Source: Bacillota bacterium (GTDB lineage: Bacteria > Bacillota > Clostridia > Lachnospirales > Lachnospiraceae). Taken from it: a stretch of 64,000 bases of DNA. The stretch's first letter is position 1; each line of letters opens with the position of its first letter. The notes under the pieces were generated by a model. It was not told the origin of the DNA, searched no databases, and saw only the letters and a program-made list of their open reading frames with translations. The position numbers were made by a program, and so were the translations under genes. Where the stretch lies: positions 1 to 64,000 of the forward strand of contig JAEZZO010000042.1 of assembly GCA_023418475.1 (NCBI GenBank), read 5' to 3'. Of the stretch, positions 45,927 to 55,056 are shown piece after piece.

Positions 45927-46514
45927 ATGTGAAGAAAAAGCACCTTCACACTAAGAAGAACCCCGAAATGAGCACAGCGGTGCTCATTCCAAGCTTCTTC
46001 CCCTATTATTTGTGATGCCGCTTTGCGGCATCCTCTTTGGAAATGTGAAGAAAAAGCACCTTCACACTAAGCAGTTGCTGTTCACCGAATTGGTGTTAAA
46101 AATTTCACAAAATTGGTAGACTTGCTTTTGATTTTATGTTAAAATAATGATTGAAATGCGATTACTGGCTCATTCCAAATAATTGGAATGAGCTCTATTA
46201 ATATATGTCTTATCCGGAGTATGATATCATGATGATAGGAGTATATTAATAGCGTCTGGCTATTAATAAAAATTACGAAAATTTTTATAAAATAACTATA
46301 GCATTTCATACCAATTCTATGGTATTCTATTTTATATAGCGTTTGTATACATGTATTATAATATGCTGGAATGTTTTAAGAAATAGAATCAGATCAGCTG
46401 GTAAGGGAACGCTAAAATATGATGGTACCGTTTGTATGGGATCATTAGGAAGTACAAGGAATAAGGCTCCTGCTTTAAATTAGTCAGGGGTTCAGTTATT
46501 GAAAGGAGATTAGT
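45927..46514. other. Region upstream of pckG: structured repeat and two hairpins
   Basis: After the repeat at 45929-46071 there are two more hairpins. GCTCATTCCAA (46168-46178) pairs with TTGGAATGAGC (46183-46193), a perfect 11-bp stem with a four-base loop. TATTAATAGC (46244-46253) pairs with GCTATTAATA (46259-46268). The last lies about 250 bp before pckG and may be an operator. No gene is seen. Confidence 0.55.
45929..46071. repeat. Structured intergenic repeat, copy 2
   Basis: It aligns over about 135 bp with 5583-5719. A hairpin with stem GTGAAG/CTTCAC and tail ACTAAG occurs at both ends (45929-45955 and 46045-46071) as a direct repeat. The middle contains AGAAG/CTTCT pairing, an AGCACAGCGGTGCT hairpin and GATGCCGC/GCGGCATC. 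Stem G-C pairs here replace A-T pairs in copy 1. It lies just after ldcA. Confidence 0.72.
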
Positions 46515-48311
46515 ATGACAGAGAACAAAAAATTATTGGCATGGGTAAAAGAAATGGCCGATATGTGCCAGCCTGACCAGATTTACTGGTGCGATGGCTC
46601 GGAGGAAGAAAATGCAAAGCTTTTACAGCTGATGGTTGATAGTGGTATGGCTATCAAATTAAATCCTGAGAAACGTCCGGGATGCTACCTTTTCAGAAGT
46701 CATTCATCAGATGTTGCACGTGTTGAAGACAGAACATTCATAGCTTCCAGGACAAAAGAAGAGGCAGGCCCTACAAATAACTGGGTTGAGCCAAGTGAAT
46801 TAAAGGATACAATGAAGGGCTTATACAAAGGTTGCATGAAGGGAAGAACAATGTATGTAATTCCTTACTCCATGGGCCCGATTGGTTCTCCAATTTCCAA
46901 AATTGGTATTGAATTAACCGATAGCGCATATGTAGTAGTAAACATGCGTATTATGACACGTATTGGCACAAAGGTATTAGAGGCACTTGGAACCGATGGC
47001 GAATTTGTTCCGTGTTTACATTCTGTTGGCGCTCCTCTGGAAGAGGGACAGGAGGATGTAGCTTGGCCATGTGCACCGATTGAGAAGAAATATATCAGCC
47101 ATTTTCCGGAAGAGAGACTTATCTGGTCCTATGGCTCCGGTTACGGCGGCAATGCTCTTTTAGGAAAGAAATGCTTCGCACTCCGTATCGCATCAGTTAT
47201 TGCACGTGATGAAGGATGGCTGGCAGAGCATATGCTGATCCTTAAGCTGACTAATCCGGAAGGCGAGACAAAGTATGTTTGCGGTGCTTTCCCGAGTGCC
47301 TGCGGCAAGACAAACCTTGCTATGCTTGTTCCTACTATTCCTGGCTGGAAGGTAGAAACGGTCGGAGACGATATTGCATGGATGAAATTCGGCAAGGACG
47401 GACGTTTATATGCAATTAATCCTGAGGCTGGCTTCTTCGGTGTTGCTCCGGGAACCTCCTATGATTCTAATCCGAATGCTATGCACAGTACAGAGAAGAA
47501 TACAATCTTTACAAACGTAGCACTTACCGATGATGGTGATGTATGGTGGGAAGGCATTGGAACTCCGGCTCCGGCTCATCTGATTGACTGGAAGGGTAAT
47601 GATTGGACTCCGGATTCCAAAGAACCGGCAGCTCATCCAAATGCTCGTTTTACAGCTCCTGCTTATCAGTGCCCTGCAATCGCATCTGATTGGGAAGATC
47701 CTGCTGGTGTTCCGATTTCAGCAATCTTGATCGGTGGACGTCGTCCTAAGACAATTCCGCTTGTTCATGAAAGCTTTGACTGGAAGCACGGTGTATTCTT
47801 AGGTTCTATCATGGGATCTGAAATTACTGCTGCAGCTATTTCCAAGAATATTGGACAGGTTCGTAGAGATCCATTTGCTATGCTTCCTTTCTTCGGATAC
47901 AATGTATGTGATTATTTACAGCATTGGCTTGAAGTTGGTGAGAAGTCAAGTGAAGATAAATTACCAAAGATTTTCTATGTTAACTGGTTCCGTAAGGATC
48001 AGGACGGCAAATGGTTATGGCCAGGTTTCGGTGAGAATAGCCGTGTGCTGAAATGGATCTTCGAAAGAACTTCGGGAGAAGGTAAAGCTGCAAAAACTCC
48101 GATAGGCTATATGCCGACAGAAGACGCTTTAGATCTGACTGGTCTTCAGGGTGTTAGTGAAGCTGACATGGAAGAACTGCTTAAGGTAGATAAAGATGAG
48201 TGGTTAAATGAAGTTACATCCATCAGAGACCATTATGCTAAATTCGGTGAGAAGCTTCCGAAGGAATTAGCGGCTCAGCTTGATGCACTGGAAAGCAGAT
48301 TAAACGCCTAA
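46515..48311 (+). CDS. pckG: Phosphoenolpyruvate carboxykinase (GTP)
   Basis: Interconverts oxaloacetate and PEP with GTP/GDP. In fermentative anaerobes it often works in the PEP-carboxylating direction towards succinate. The 598-residue length is right for the GTP family. The kinase P-loop is in CGAFPSACGKTNLAML with the reactive cysteine of GTP-PEPCK, followed by GDDIAWMKFG and NPEAGFFGVAPGTS; GGRRPKTIPLVHE and the FGENSRVLKWIFER region are also typical. GAAAGGAG precedes the ATG. Its codon use looks more biased than neighbours, consistent with high expression. Confidence 0.97.
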   Translation: MTENKKLLAWVKEMADMCQPDQIYWCDGSEEENAKLLQLMVDSGMAIKLNPEKRPGCYLFRSHSSDVARVEDRTFIASRTKEEAGPTNNWVEPSELKDTMKGLYKGCMKGRTMYVIPYSMGPIGSPISKIGIELTDSAYVVVNMRIMTRIGTKVLEALGTDGEFVPCLHSVGAPLEEGQEDVAWPCAPIEKKYISHFPEERLIWSYGSGYGGNALLGKKCFALRIASVIARDEGWLAEHMLILKLTNPEGETKYVCGAFPSACGKTNLAMLVPTIPGWKVETVGDDIAWMKFGKDGRLYAINPEAGFFGVAPGTSYDSNPNAMHSTEKNTIFTNVALTDDGDVWWEGIGTPAPAHLIDWKGNDWTPDSKEPAAHPNARFTAPAYQCPAIASDWEDPAGVPISAILIGGRRPKTIPLVHESFDWKHGVFLGSIMGSEITAAAISKNIGQVRRDPFAMLPFFGYNVCDYLQHWLEVGEKSSEDKLPKIFYVNWFRKDQDGKWLWPGFGENSRVLKWIFERTSGEGKAAKTPIGYMPTEDALDLTGLQGVSEADMEELLKVDKDEWLNEVTSIRDHYAKFGEKLPKELAAQLDALESRLNA

Positions 48312-48372
48312 TCCTGGAGCTTGTATTCCCGATGATATTGGCAGTAATCCTTTTATAAGTTAATAATAAGTA

Positions 48373-48417
48373 AACAAAGTCCTATATGAAGTAGCAATCT
48401 TCCGATAGGACTTTGTT
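48373..48417 (+). terminator. Terminator after pckG
   Basis: AACAAAGTCCTAT (48373-48385) pairs perfectly over 13 bp with ATAGGACTTTGTT (48405-48417), followed by GTTCT. It lies 62 bp past the stop. Confidence 0.8.
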
Positions 48418-48426
48418 GTTCTAAAA

Positions 48427-48485
48427 AAACCACCAACCGAATCATTGACGTGCTTGTAATCAGTCATAGGGGAGGTTGGTGGTTT
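48427..48485 (-). terminator. Terminator of the fucU transcript
   Basis: AAACCACCAACC (48427-48438) pairs perfectly with GGTTGGTGGTTT (48474-48485). On the minus strand it is followed by a T run, so it ends fucU transcription, back to back with the pckG terminator. Confidence 0.75.
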
Positions 48486-48524
48486 ATGATTCCTATTTAA
48501 ATGTAAAATAAGATTAATATAAAA

Positions 48525-48962
48525 TTATTGAATAACTACGCCTTTTTTCAAAATAATATTTGCGTAAATAGCAGTTTCACCTGTCATAATGACTACTGTG
48601 GATTTTTCCTTTGTTTTCTCATAAAAATCCCACTTATCGATTTCTTCGAAGCACTCAGCACCTCTATCATCATACTTAGCAACGATTTCTTTATAGGTAT
48701 CCCAGATTGGAGTTTTTGCGGTATCACCCTTTACAACACCCATTAATGTAACCGGCTTGTCTACATAAGTATCCAGCGGAAATACCTGAAGAATTGCGTC
48801 CAAGATCTCAGGTACACCATGTCCGTCCAGACGGATTACTTTCTTTCCGTAGGTATGTCCCGGAAAATTTCCGTCACCGATGGTAAGCTCATCTGTGTGA
48901 CCCATCTCGCATAATACTTTTAATAATTCAGGTGATAAAATCGGTGGTATTCCTTTTAACAT
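48525..48962 (-). CDS. fucU: FucU/RbsD-family sugar mutarotase
   Basis: A 145-residue mutarotase that interconverts anomers of a sugar such as L-fucose or D-ribose. It carries PELLKVLCEMGHTDELTIGD with the catalytic histidine, NFPGHTYG and MTGETAIYANIILKKG at the C-terminus, and its length favours the FucU branch over RbsD. AAGGAGG precedes the ATG. It has the same palindromic operator as the aldolase operon at 50370-50379, so it probably belongs to that LacI regulon. Confidence 0.85.
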   Translation of the reverse strand: MLKGIPPILSPELLKVLCEMGHTDELTIGDGNFPGHTYGKKVIRLDGHGVPEILDAILQVFPLDTYVDKPVTLMGVVKGDTAKTPIWDTYKEIVAKYDDRGAECFEEIDKWDFYEKTKEKSTVVIMTGETAIYANIILKKGVVIQ

Positions 48963-48996
48963 TATTATAGTCCTCCTTAAATAATTTTCGCAAACT

Positions 48997-49006
48997 GAAA
49001 CGTTTC
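48997..49006. promoter_or_regulatory. LacI-type operator upstream of fucU
   Basis: GAAACGTTTC, a perfect 10-bp palindrome, sits 35 bp before the fucU start. With flank it reads CAAACTGAAACGTTTC, identical at 15 of 16 positions to CAAACAGAAACGTTTC before the aldolase operon. The LacI regulator at 51300-52310 is the obvious candidate. It does not have the register of a CcpA cre site. Confidence 0.75.
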
Positions 49007-49062
49007 TACTTCAATATATCATATTCATTCTGAAATGAAAAGTCAAAAAAACAATAAGAACC

Positions 49063-49180
49063 AGCGAAAGCAAATACTCCTTTTCGGAAGTACCGGCGAC
49101 ATGTTTAGCTTGGAATTTAGATGGGCAGTGAAATGTAACAATACTTCTTTTTTGGAAGTATGAACCGAATGTGCAGCTTC
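49063..49180. repeat. Diverged half copy of the MITE-like element
   Basis: Bases 49063-49139 align over 77 nt with the right arm of the palindrome (9001-9077), sharing GCAAATACTCC, TTTTCGGAAG, and a terminal CAGTGAA..TGTAAC. A second, shorter fragment at about 49142-49180 (CTTTTTTGGAAGTATGAACC) resembles the inner part of the same arm. No left arm is recognised, so this is an old decayed insertion. Confidence 0.6.
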
Positions 49181-49290
49181 TACTTAAACTATTGTGTACA
49201 GTGGTAATACTTTAGTGAAACACAATTATAACCAAGTTGAAGCGCTGCTGCTTCTTAATCATTAAAATCTGTAGCAAAAGCAATTTTATT

Positions 49291-50172
49291 CTACAATATA
49301 GTAATATGAAATTGATGAACACAGGACTGGTTCGGAGAAAGTATTTTTACACCTCTTTTTTCCTCGAATAGATCGGATTCATCATTACAGGTGGAAATTC
49401 CGCTCCAGGGTTCTAAAGCGACAAACGGGCCATTATTAGAACTAGACCAAATGATAAAATAATTAAAATCTGCAAAATCTATTTTCACACCTTTTTTTGT
49501 TGACGGATGATAAAGCTTCGCAGAGCGTGACTTCAAACAGTCAAAAATTAACGCATCTACACTGAAATAGCTATGCTTTAAAGGAAGAACAGCTTCCTCG
49601 TTAAGGACACAGAGCCGGTTGTCCACGTTAATAAGACCGGTTGCAGGGATGGATTCCGGACAGAAAGCTGTCTCAGGTTTTTCGAATTCTACTACATAAT
49701 CTTCAAAGTCTTCGCCAGGCAAAAGCGGACAATTAAACCCGGGATGACCACCGATAAAAAACGGCATTGATATAGAATCATGGTTGAACACTTCATAAGA
49801 GGTGGTTATTGTTCTTTCCTTCAGAGTGTAAGTGATTTGTAATTCAAAATCATACGGAAATTGTGTTTGTAATTCCTCATTCGAGCGAATAGAAAATGTA
49901 ATGGAAGCTTCTGTCTGCTTGATATATGTAAATTCCAATTTCCGAACAAGTCCGTGGCGGTCCATCGTACAGGTCAAATTTCCGCCAACCGTAGCTTTTT
50001 TATTTCGAAGACTTCCACAGATGGGAAACATAACCGGAGCCTGTCCTGACCAGAAAGCTGCATCCCCCTGCCATAAGTATTCCAGCCCATCGGTATCTTT
50101 AATCGAAACGATTCCGCCACCTTTTGTATCGAATTTTACTGAAATGGCACTGTTTTCTAATATATACTGCAT
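49291..50172 (-). CDS. Aldose 1-epimerase family protein (GalM/LacX-like)
   Basis: A 293-residue galactose-mutarotase-fold protein, cytoplasmic. Landmarks are SVKFDTKGGGIVSIKDTDGL, APVMFPICGSLRNKKA, the catalytic-region GGHPGFNCPLLPGE, and the C-terminal FVALEPWSGISTCNDESD carrying the general-base Glu. It probably equilibrates anomers of the sugar handled by the divergent aldolase operon or a phosphorylated form. AAGAGG precedes the ATG. The intergenic region to the aldolase operon is 231 bp and holds the strong forward promoter. Confidence 0.85.
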   Translation of the reverse strand: MQYILENSAISVKFDTKGGGIVSIKDTDGLEYLWQGDAAFWSGQAPVMFPICGSLRNKKATVGGNLTCTMDRHGLVRKLEFTYIKQTEASITFSIRSNEELQTQFPYDFELQITYTLKERTITTSYEVFNHDSISMPFFIGGHPGFNCPLLPGEDFEDYVVEFEKPETAFCPESIPATGLINVDNRLCVLNEEAVLPLKHSYFSVDALIFDCLKSRSAKLYHPSTKKGVKIDFADFNYFIIWSSSNNGPFVALEPWSGISTCNDESDLFEEKRGVKILSPNQSCVHQFHITIL

Positions 50173-50322
50173 AATTACCTCTTTTCCGCTGCCAATGACA
50201 GCTTATAATCTTCCAGCCTGCTGTTTAGCAGTACAAAGGAGAAGTTTTCTATGATTTATCATATTAACTTGATTTTGAAAAGTCAATAGAAAAATCTATC
50301 AATTATCGATATTAATATCTTG

Positions 50323-50379
50323 TTGACAAGGCTTTCAAATGCCTCTATAATAAAAAATGTAGACAAACAGAAACGTTTC
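50323..50379 (+). promoter_or_regulatory. Promoter and operator of the sugar-catabolic operon
   Basis: TTGACA (50323-50328) and TATAAT (50346-50351) are both perfect and spaced by exactly 17 bp. The operator GAAACGTTTC (50370-50379) lies downstream of the -10, around +12 to +21, where a bound LacI-type repressor would block transcription. A ribosome binding site AAGGAGG follows at about 50389-50395. Confidence 0.88.
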
Positions 50380-50403
50380 GGATATTTAAAGGAGGATAAG
50401 GAT

Positions 50404-51258
50404 ATGTCATTAGTTACATCAGAAACAATGCTATTAGATGCGCAGAAGGGCGGATATGCTGTAGGTGCTTTTAATGTTGAAAATATGGAGATGGTTAAGG
50501 CTGTTATAGCAGCAGCAGAGGAGCTTGGCGCGCCGGTAATGCTACAGACAACACCTTCTACTGTAAAATATGGTACCTTGGAAACCTTTGCTGCAATGGT
50601 AACTGCAGAAGCAAAGAAAGCAGCAGTTCCGGTTGCATTGCACTTGGATCATGGCAGCAGCTTTGAGCTTGCAGTCAGAGCCATTAAGGAGGGCTATACT
50701 TCCATTATGATTGACGGTTCTCACGAATCCTTCGAGGGAAATGTTGAAGTCAGCAAAAAAGTTGTAGAAGTTGCGAAACCGAATGGTATTCCGGTAGAGG
50801 CTGAGCTTGGTAAAGTAGGCGGGAAAGAGGATGACCTGGAGGCAGAAGCTGATACCAATACAGATCCTTTGCAGGCAAAAGAATTTGTTGAAAGAACAGG
50901 AATAAGTTCTCTAGCTGTAGCAATCGGTACCGCACACGGTTTTTATGTGGGAACACCGGTACTTGATAAAGAAAGACTTTCCGAAATCCGCAAGGTTGTT
51001 TCCATACCGCTGGTTTTACATGGGGCATCAGGACTTAGTGATGAAGATGTAAAGGATTGTGTGTCACGTGGAATTTGCAAAGTGAATTTTGCTACGGAGC
51101 TTCGTGTGGCATACACAGATGGAATGAAGGAGTTATTAAAGGAGAAACCGGACACCTTTGATCCTAAGAGTTTTGGAAAAGCCGGTATGGAAAAGGTAAA
51201 GGAATTAGTGAAAAACCGCATGAAGGTTTGCGGATGCGATAATAAAGCTACAAAATAG
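50404..51258 (+). CDS. Class II ketose-bisphosphate aldolase (GatY/KbaY type)
   Basis: Zinc-dependent aldolase, 284 residues, splitting a ketose-1,6-bisphosphate to dihydroxyacetone phosphate and glyceraldehyde-3-phosphate. ATG 50404 follows AAGGAGG; the longer upstream frame runs into the promoter. Catalytic/zinc motifs are LHLDHGSSFE, SIMIDGSHESFE, EAELGKVGGKEDD, AIGTAHGFY and VLHGASGLSD. It belongs to the branch containing tagatose- and fructose-bisphosphate aldolases; stereospecificity cannot be told by eye. First gene of an operon continuing to 57161. Confidence 0.9.
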   Translation: MSLVTSETMLLDAQKGGYAVGAFNVENMEMVKAVIAAAEELGAPVMLQTTPSTVKYGTLETFAAMVTAEAKKAAVPVALHLDHGSSFELAVRAIKEGYTSIMIDGSHESFEGNVEVSKKVVEVAKPNGIPVEAELGKVGGKEDDLEAEADTNTDPLQAKEFVERTGISSLAVAIGTAHGFYVGTPVLDKERLSEIRKVVSIPLVLHGASGLSDEDVKDCVSRGICKVNFATELRVAYTDGMKELLKEKPDTFDPKSFGKAGMEKVKELVKNRMKVCGCDNKATK

Positions 51259-51299
51259 AAGGAGAAAAATTCATTCTATGAAGGCAGGGAGCAAAAGCA

Positions 51300-52310
51300 T
51301 TGGCATCTACGATTAAGGATATAGCAAAGATTACAGGGCTTGGACTTGCTACAATATCTTCCTATATTAACGGAGGAAGTGTTCGCGAGGAAAATAGAAT
51401 TAAAATTGAAGCAGCTATCAAAGAGCTGAATTTTGAAGTGAATGAAGTGGCCCGTAATTTAAAAACAAATAAAACGAAAACCATAGGCGTGGTAATCCCG
51501 GAATTAAACAATAATTTTTGCACTGAGATTATACCGGGTATGGAAGATATATTGAGAAAATCCGGCTATGCAACGATTGTCTGTGATTGCAGAACAAATA
51601 AGGAGCTGGAGAAAAATGCTGTAGATTTTCTATATCGGAGACGAGTGGATGGAATTATTAACATGCCGGTTAATTCGGACGGCTCTCATTTAAGCTGCTT
51701 TCATAAGGTAAAAAAGCCGATTGTATTGATTGATCGTAAAATTAATGGGATTGAATGCGATTATGTGTTAGTGGATAATCTGACAGCCGTAAAAAATGCC
51801 ATCCAGAAATTGATTGACTATGGTCATACAAGAATAGGTATGATAGGCGGACCGGAGGATATCTTTACGGCCCAGGAGAGATTGCTTGGCTATAAGCTTG
51901 CACTAATGGAAGCGGGAATTGTACCGGAAGACAGACTGATTACGCATGGTGATTATACGATTAACGGTGGGGTCAGATGTCTGGAAGAGCTTGTTAAGAC
52001 TAACCCGGATATGACGGCGGTCTTTGTTGCAAATTACGAAATGACTATGGGTGCGGTGATTGGTATGAACGAGCTGGGAGTAAAAATTCCTGAGGAGCTT
52101 TCTGTTATAGGCTTTGACAGTGTGGAATTTGCCAGGGCATGTAAACCAAAGCTTACCATAGTAACCCAGCCGACACAGGAAATTGCAGAAAATGTAGCAC
52201 AGCTTATATTAAAGCGAATAGAAGATAGCAGCCATGGAGAGGCACCGGATTATCAAATCATAAAATTACAGACCAAAATTATGGAAGGTAATTCTATCAG
52301 AAAAATATGA
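51300..52310 (+). CDS. LacI-family repressor of the sugar regulon
   Basis: A 336-residue repressor with TTG start at 51300 behind AGGGAG. The HTH is STIKDIAKITGLGLATISSY and the hinge region follows (VNEVARNLKTNKTKTIGVVI). The sugar-binding core is periplasmic-binding-protein-like, with RRVDGIINMP, DYGHTRIGMIGGP and VIGFDSVEFARACKPKLT. It lies inside the operon whose operator it probably binds (50370-50379), giving feedback control, with a second site before fucU. Confidence 0.92.
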   Translation: MASTIKDIAKITGLGLATISSYINGGSVREENRIKIEAAIKELNFEVNEVARNLKTNKTKTIGVVIPELNNNFCTEIIPGMEDILRKSGYATIVCDCRTNKELEKNAVDFLYRRRVDGIINMPVNSDGSHLSCFHKVKKPIVLIDRKINGIECDYVLVDNLTAVKNAIQKLIDYGHTRIGMIGGPEDIFTAQERLLGYKLALMEAGIVPEDRLITHGDYTINGGVRCLEELVKTNPDMTAVFVANYEMTMGAVIGMNELGVKIPEELSVIGFDSVEFARACKPKLTIVTQPTQEIAENVAQLILKRIEDSSHGEAPDYQIIKLQTKIMEGNSIRKI

Positions 52311-52445
52311 AATTAGTTCTCAGGCGGCTTAGTTTAAAGGAAAAGTGTTTTATACTTTTTAAAAGAAAGGCACTTTTAACCGGCAAGTGACAGAAGGTGC
52401 TTTCGCTGAAGTTTTGTATGCCGTAATGAGGCAGATGGAGGTTTT

Positions 52446-53957
52446 GTGAGAAAATACTTATTAGGTATTGATATTGGAACAAGTGCCTGCAAGATAGCCA
52501 TCTTCAACCGGGAAGGTGAAGTAATTGCCAGTGGCACAGGGGATTATGAGGTTTATTATCCAAAGCCCGGATATGCGGAGCAGAACCCGGAGGAATGGTG
52601 GGAAGCGATCTGTAAAACCATACACGCCACGATAGTGAAGGCAGGAGTAAGCAGTGAAGAGATTGCCGGAGTCGGGGTGGACGGACAGAGCTGGTCTGCT
52701 ATTGCGATTGATAAGGAAGGAAAGGTTCTTACCAATACACCGATCTGGATGGATACCAGAGCAGATGCAATTTGCAAACGGCTGAATAAGGAAATTGGAG
52801 AGGATATCATTTTTAATTTGGCAGGTAATTCTCTGCAGTCTTCCTATACAACGGCAAAGATTATCTGGTATAAGGAAAATCTGCCCGAGGTTTATGAGAA
52901 AATTGATAAAATTCTACAATCCAACAGCTTTATTGTTTACCGGTTAACAGGTGTACTAAGTCAGGATAAATCCCAGGGCTATGGCATTCATTGTTTTGAT
53001 ATGCATACTGGCACCTGGAATGAAGAGATGTGTGAGCGCCTTGGAATACCGCTTAGTTTCTTCCCGGAGATCTATGATTGTCATCAGGTAGTCGGCTATG
53101 TGACGGAGCAGGCGGCAGGTCTTAGCGGTCTGGCACCGGGGACACCGGTTGTTGCGGGTGGTCTGGATGCAGCTTGCGGAACTCTAGGCGCTGGTGTAAT
53201 TCATCCCAATGAAACGCAGGAGCAGGGTGGTCAGGCAGGAGGAATGAGCATCTGTCTAAAGGAGTACAGTGCGGATCCCAGGCTTATTTTAAGTTTCCAT
53301 GTTGTTCCGGATCAGTGGCTGTTACAGGGTGGTACCGTTGGTGGCGGTGGAGTGATGCGCTGGTTTGAAAAAGAATTCGGTGATTTTGAACGGGAAGAAG
53401 CAAAGCAGCTTGGAAAATCCTCTCTGCAGCTTTTAGATAATCTTGCTGAGAAAGTTAATCCTGGCTGTGATGGAATGATATTTCTGCCTTATATGGCAGG
53501 AGAGCGTTCTCCGATTTGGGATGTTCATGCCAAAGGGGTATATTACGGACTGGATTACAGCAAGACCAAAGGACATTTTGTTAGAGCTTCAATGGAAGGT
53601 GTTGCTTTTGCCCTAAGGCATAATCTGGAAGTGGCAGAGGCAGCCGGAGCACAGGTAAATGAACTGAGAGCGATGGGCGGAGCAGCAAATTCTGTTCTAT
53701 GGACACAGATGAAAGCGGATGTCTGCGGAAAGCCGATTGCGGTACCATCTTCGGATACAGCTACTACTCTGGGTGCAGTTATTTTAGCCGGCGTCGGAGT
53801 GGGAATGTACCGTGATTTTGAAGAAGCAGTGGAACTGACGGTAAAGGTCAGAAAGTATTATACTCCGAATATGGAATACCATGCAATCTACGAAGAAAAT
53901 TATAATACTTATTTAGAGCTATATAATAATCTAAAGAATACCATGAAGGAGAGGTAA
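52446..53957 (+). CDS. FGGY-family carbohydrate kinase
   Basis: ATP-dependent kinase, 503 residues, GTG start at 52446 behind GGAGG. The N-terminal actin-like domain has LLGIDIGTSACKIAIFNREG and the catalytic Asp region GVGVDGQSWSAIAID with the following TNTPIWMDTRAD. The C-terminal half has PYMAGERSPIWDVHAKGVYY and AMGGAANSVLWTQMKADVCG. It resembles xylulokinase most, but FGGY kinases act on many ketoses and polyols. Flanked by aldolase and dehydrogenase genes, a polyol or ketose substrate is likely. A possible decayed copy of the structured repeat lies just upstream (52335-52437). Confidence 0.88.
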   Translation: MRKYLLGIDIGTSACKIAIFNREGEVIASGTGDYEVYYPKPGYAEQNPEEWWEAICKTIHATIVKAGVSSEEIAGVGVDGQSWSAIAIDKEGKVLTNTPIWMDTRADAICKRLNKEIGEDIIFNLAGNSLQSSYTTAKIIWYKENLPEVYEKIDKILQSNSFIVYRLTGVLSQDKSQGYGIHCFDMHTGTWNEEMCERLGIPLSFFPEIYDCHQVVGYVTEQAAGLSGLAPGTPVVAGGLDAACGTLGAGVIHPNETQEQGGQAGGMSICLKEYSADPRLILSFHVVPDQWLLQGGTVGGGGVMRWFEKEFGDFEREEAKQLGKSSLQLLDNLAEKVNPGCDGMIFLPYMAGERSPIWDVHAKGVYYGLDYSKTKGHFVRASMEGVAFALRHNLEVAEAAGAQVNELRAMGGAANSVLWTQMKADVCGKPIAVPSSDTATTLGAVILAGVGVGMYRDFEEAVELTVKVRKYYTPNMEYHAIYEENYNTYLELYNNLKNTMKER

Positions 53958-53962
53958 TGAAA

Positions 53963-55012
53963 ATGAAAGCAGCTGTAGTTTGTGCAAATGAAGATGTGCG
54001 TTATATGGATTATGAAGAGCCGGTAACACAACCGGGCACTGTAAAGGTAAAAGTGAAAGCCTCCGGAATCTGTGGTTCTGATATTCCCAGAGTATTGCAT
54101 AATGGTGTACATTTCTACCCTATCGTATTAGGACATGAATTTTCAGGGGATGTGGTAGAGGTTGGAGAAGGTGTAACGAAAGTGAAGGTTGGTGACAGAG
54201 TTTCCGGAGCGCCGCTGCTTCCTTGTCTTACCTGCGATGATTGTCAGAACGGTAATTATTCCCTTTGCAAGCATTATAGCTTTATCGGTTCCAGAGAACA
54301 GGGCAGTAATGCAGATTATGTGGTAATTCCGGAAAGAAACGCAGTGGTATTTGATAAAAGTATACCTTACGAGCAGGGAGCAATGTTTGAACCTTCTACG
54401 GTAGCCCTTCATGGTTTAATGCAAAATGATTACCAGGGCGGCAAATGTGTTGCGATCTTAGGCGGTGGAACGATTGGAATGTTTACAATGCAATGGGCAA
54501 AAATCTATGGCTCTAAGAAAGTGGTTGTCTTTGACATTAATGATGAGAGGCTTGCACTTGCCAAACGCCTTGGTGCGGATGAGGTTGTGAATACAACAAA
54601 AGAGGGCTTTATGGAAAAAGCAATGGAATATACAGACGGTAAGGGTTATGACTTTGTATATGAGACAGCAGGTGCAGCACCTACCATGTATATGGCTTTT
54701 GAACTTGCCGCGAATAAATCCCACGTATGCTTTATCGGAACACCGCATGTTAAGCTAGAATTTACACAGAAAATGTGGGAAAACATGAACCGTAAGGAAT
54801 TTAAGCTGACAGGATCCTGGATGTCTTACAGCGCTCCTTTTCCGGGAAAGGAATGGGAATTAACTGCTCATTATTTTGCAACCGGCCAGTTGAAATTTGA
54901 CCAGTCCTTAATAGGAGGAAAATATCCGATGAGCAAGGCACAGGAGGCCTTCCAACTCTTTAAGATACCGGGAGCGGTAAACGGAAAGATCCTTTTGATG
55001 AACGAGGAATAG
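53963..55012 (+). CDS. Zinc-dependent medium-chain polyol dehydrogenase (GatD-like)
   Basis: NAD-linked dehydrogenase that would oxidise a polyol or polyol phosphate to a ketose. ATG 53963 has GGAGAGG at ideal spacing; ATG 53957 overlaps the upstream stop and is too close. The catalytic zinc site is ASGICGSDIPR and LGHEFSGDVVEVGEG; the structural zinc cysteines are in LPCLTCDDCQNGNYSLCKH. The Rossmann motif is VAILGGGTIGMFTMQWAK. The closest known type is galactitol-1-phosphate 5-dehydrogenase or sorbitol dehydrogenase, which fits the nearby PfkB kinase and aldolase. Confidence 0.87.
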   Translation: MKAAVVCANEDVRYMDYEEPVTQPGTVKVKVKASGICGSDIPRVLHNGVHFYPIVLGHEFSGDVVEVGEGVTKVKVGDRVSGAPLLPCLTCDDCQNGNYSLCKHYSFIGSREQGSNADYVVIPERNAVVFDKSIPYEQGAMFEPSTVALHGLMQNDYQGGKCVAILGGGTIGMFTMQWAKIYGSKKVVVFDINDERLALAKRLGADEVVNTTKEGFMEKAMEYTDGKGYDFVYETAGAAPTMYMAFELAANKSHVCFIGTPHVKLEFTQKMWENMNRKEFKLTGSWMSYSAPFPGKEWELTAHYFATGQLKFDQSLIGGKYPMSKAQEAFQLFKIPGAVNGKILLMNEE

Positions 55013-55056
55013 TACTACGGGGCAGATCTGATGCTTCTTGGAAAGGAATGAAAGAA

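Larger units (their letters stand above)
48963..49290. other. fucU upstream region with repeat fragment
   Basis: Apart from the operator at 48997-49006 and the diverged repeat at 49063-49180, nothing is recognised. Since the aldose-epimerase-like gene ends at 49291 and runs in the same direction as fucU, some read-through into fucU is possible. Confidence 0.4.

Noticed and set aside
48997..49006. GAAACGTTTC as a CcpA cre site
   Set aside because: Around the central CG the flanking bases do not fit the TGWAAR-CG-YTWWCA register, whereas both sites match each other and a LacI gene is present.
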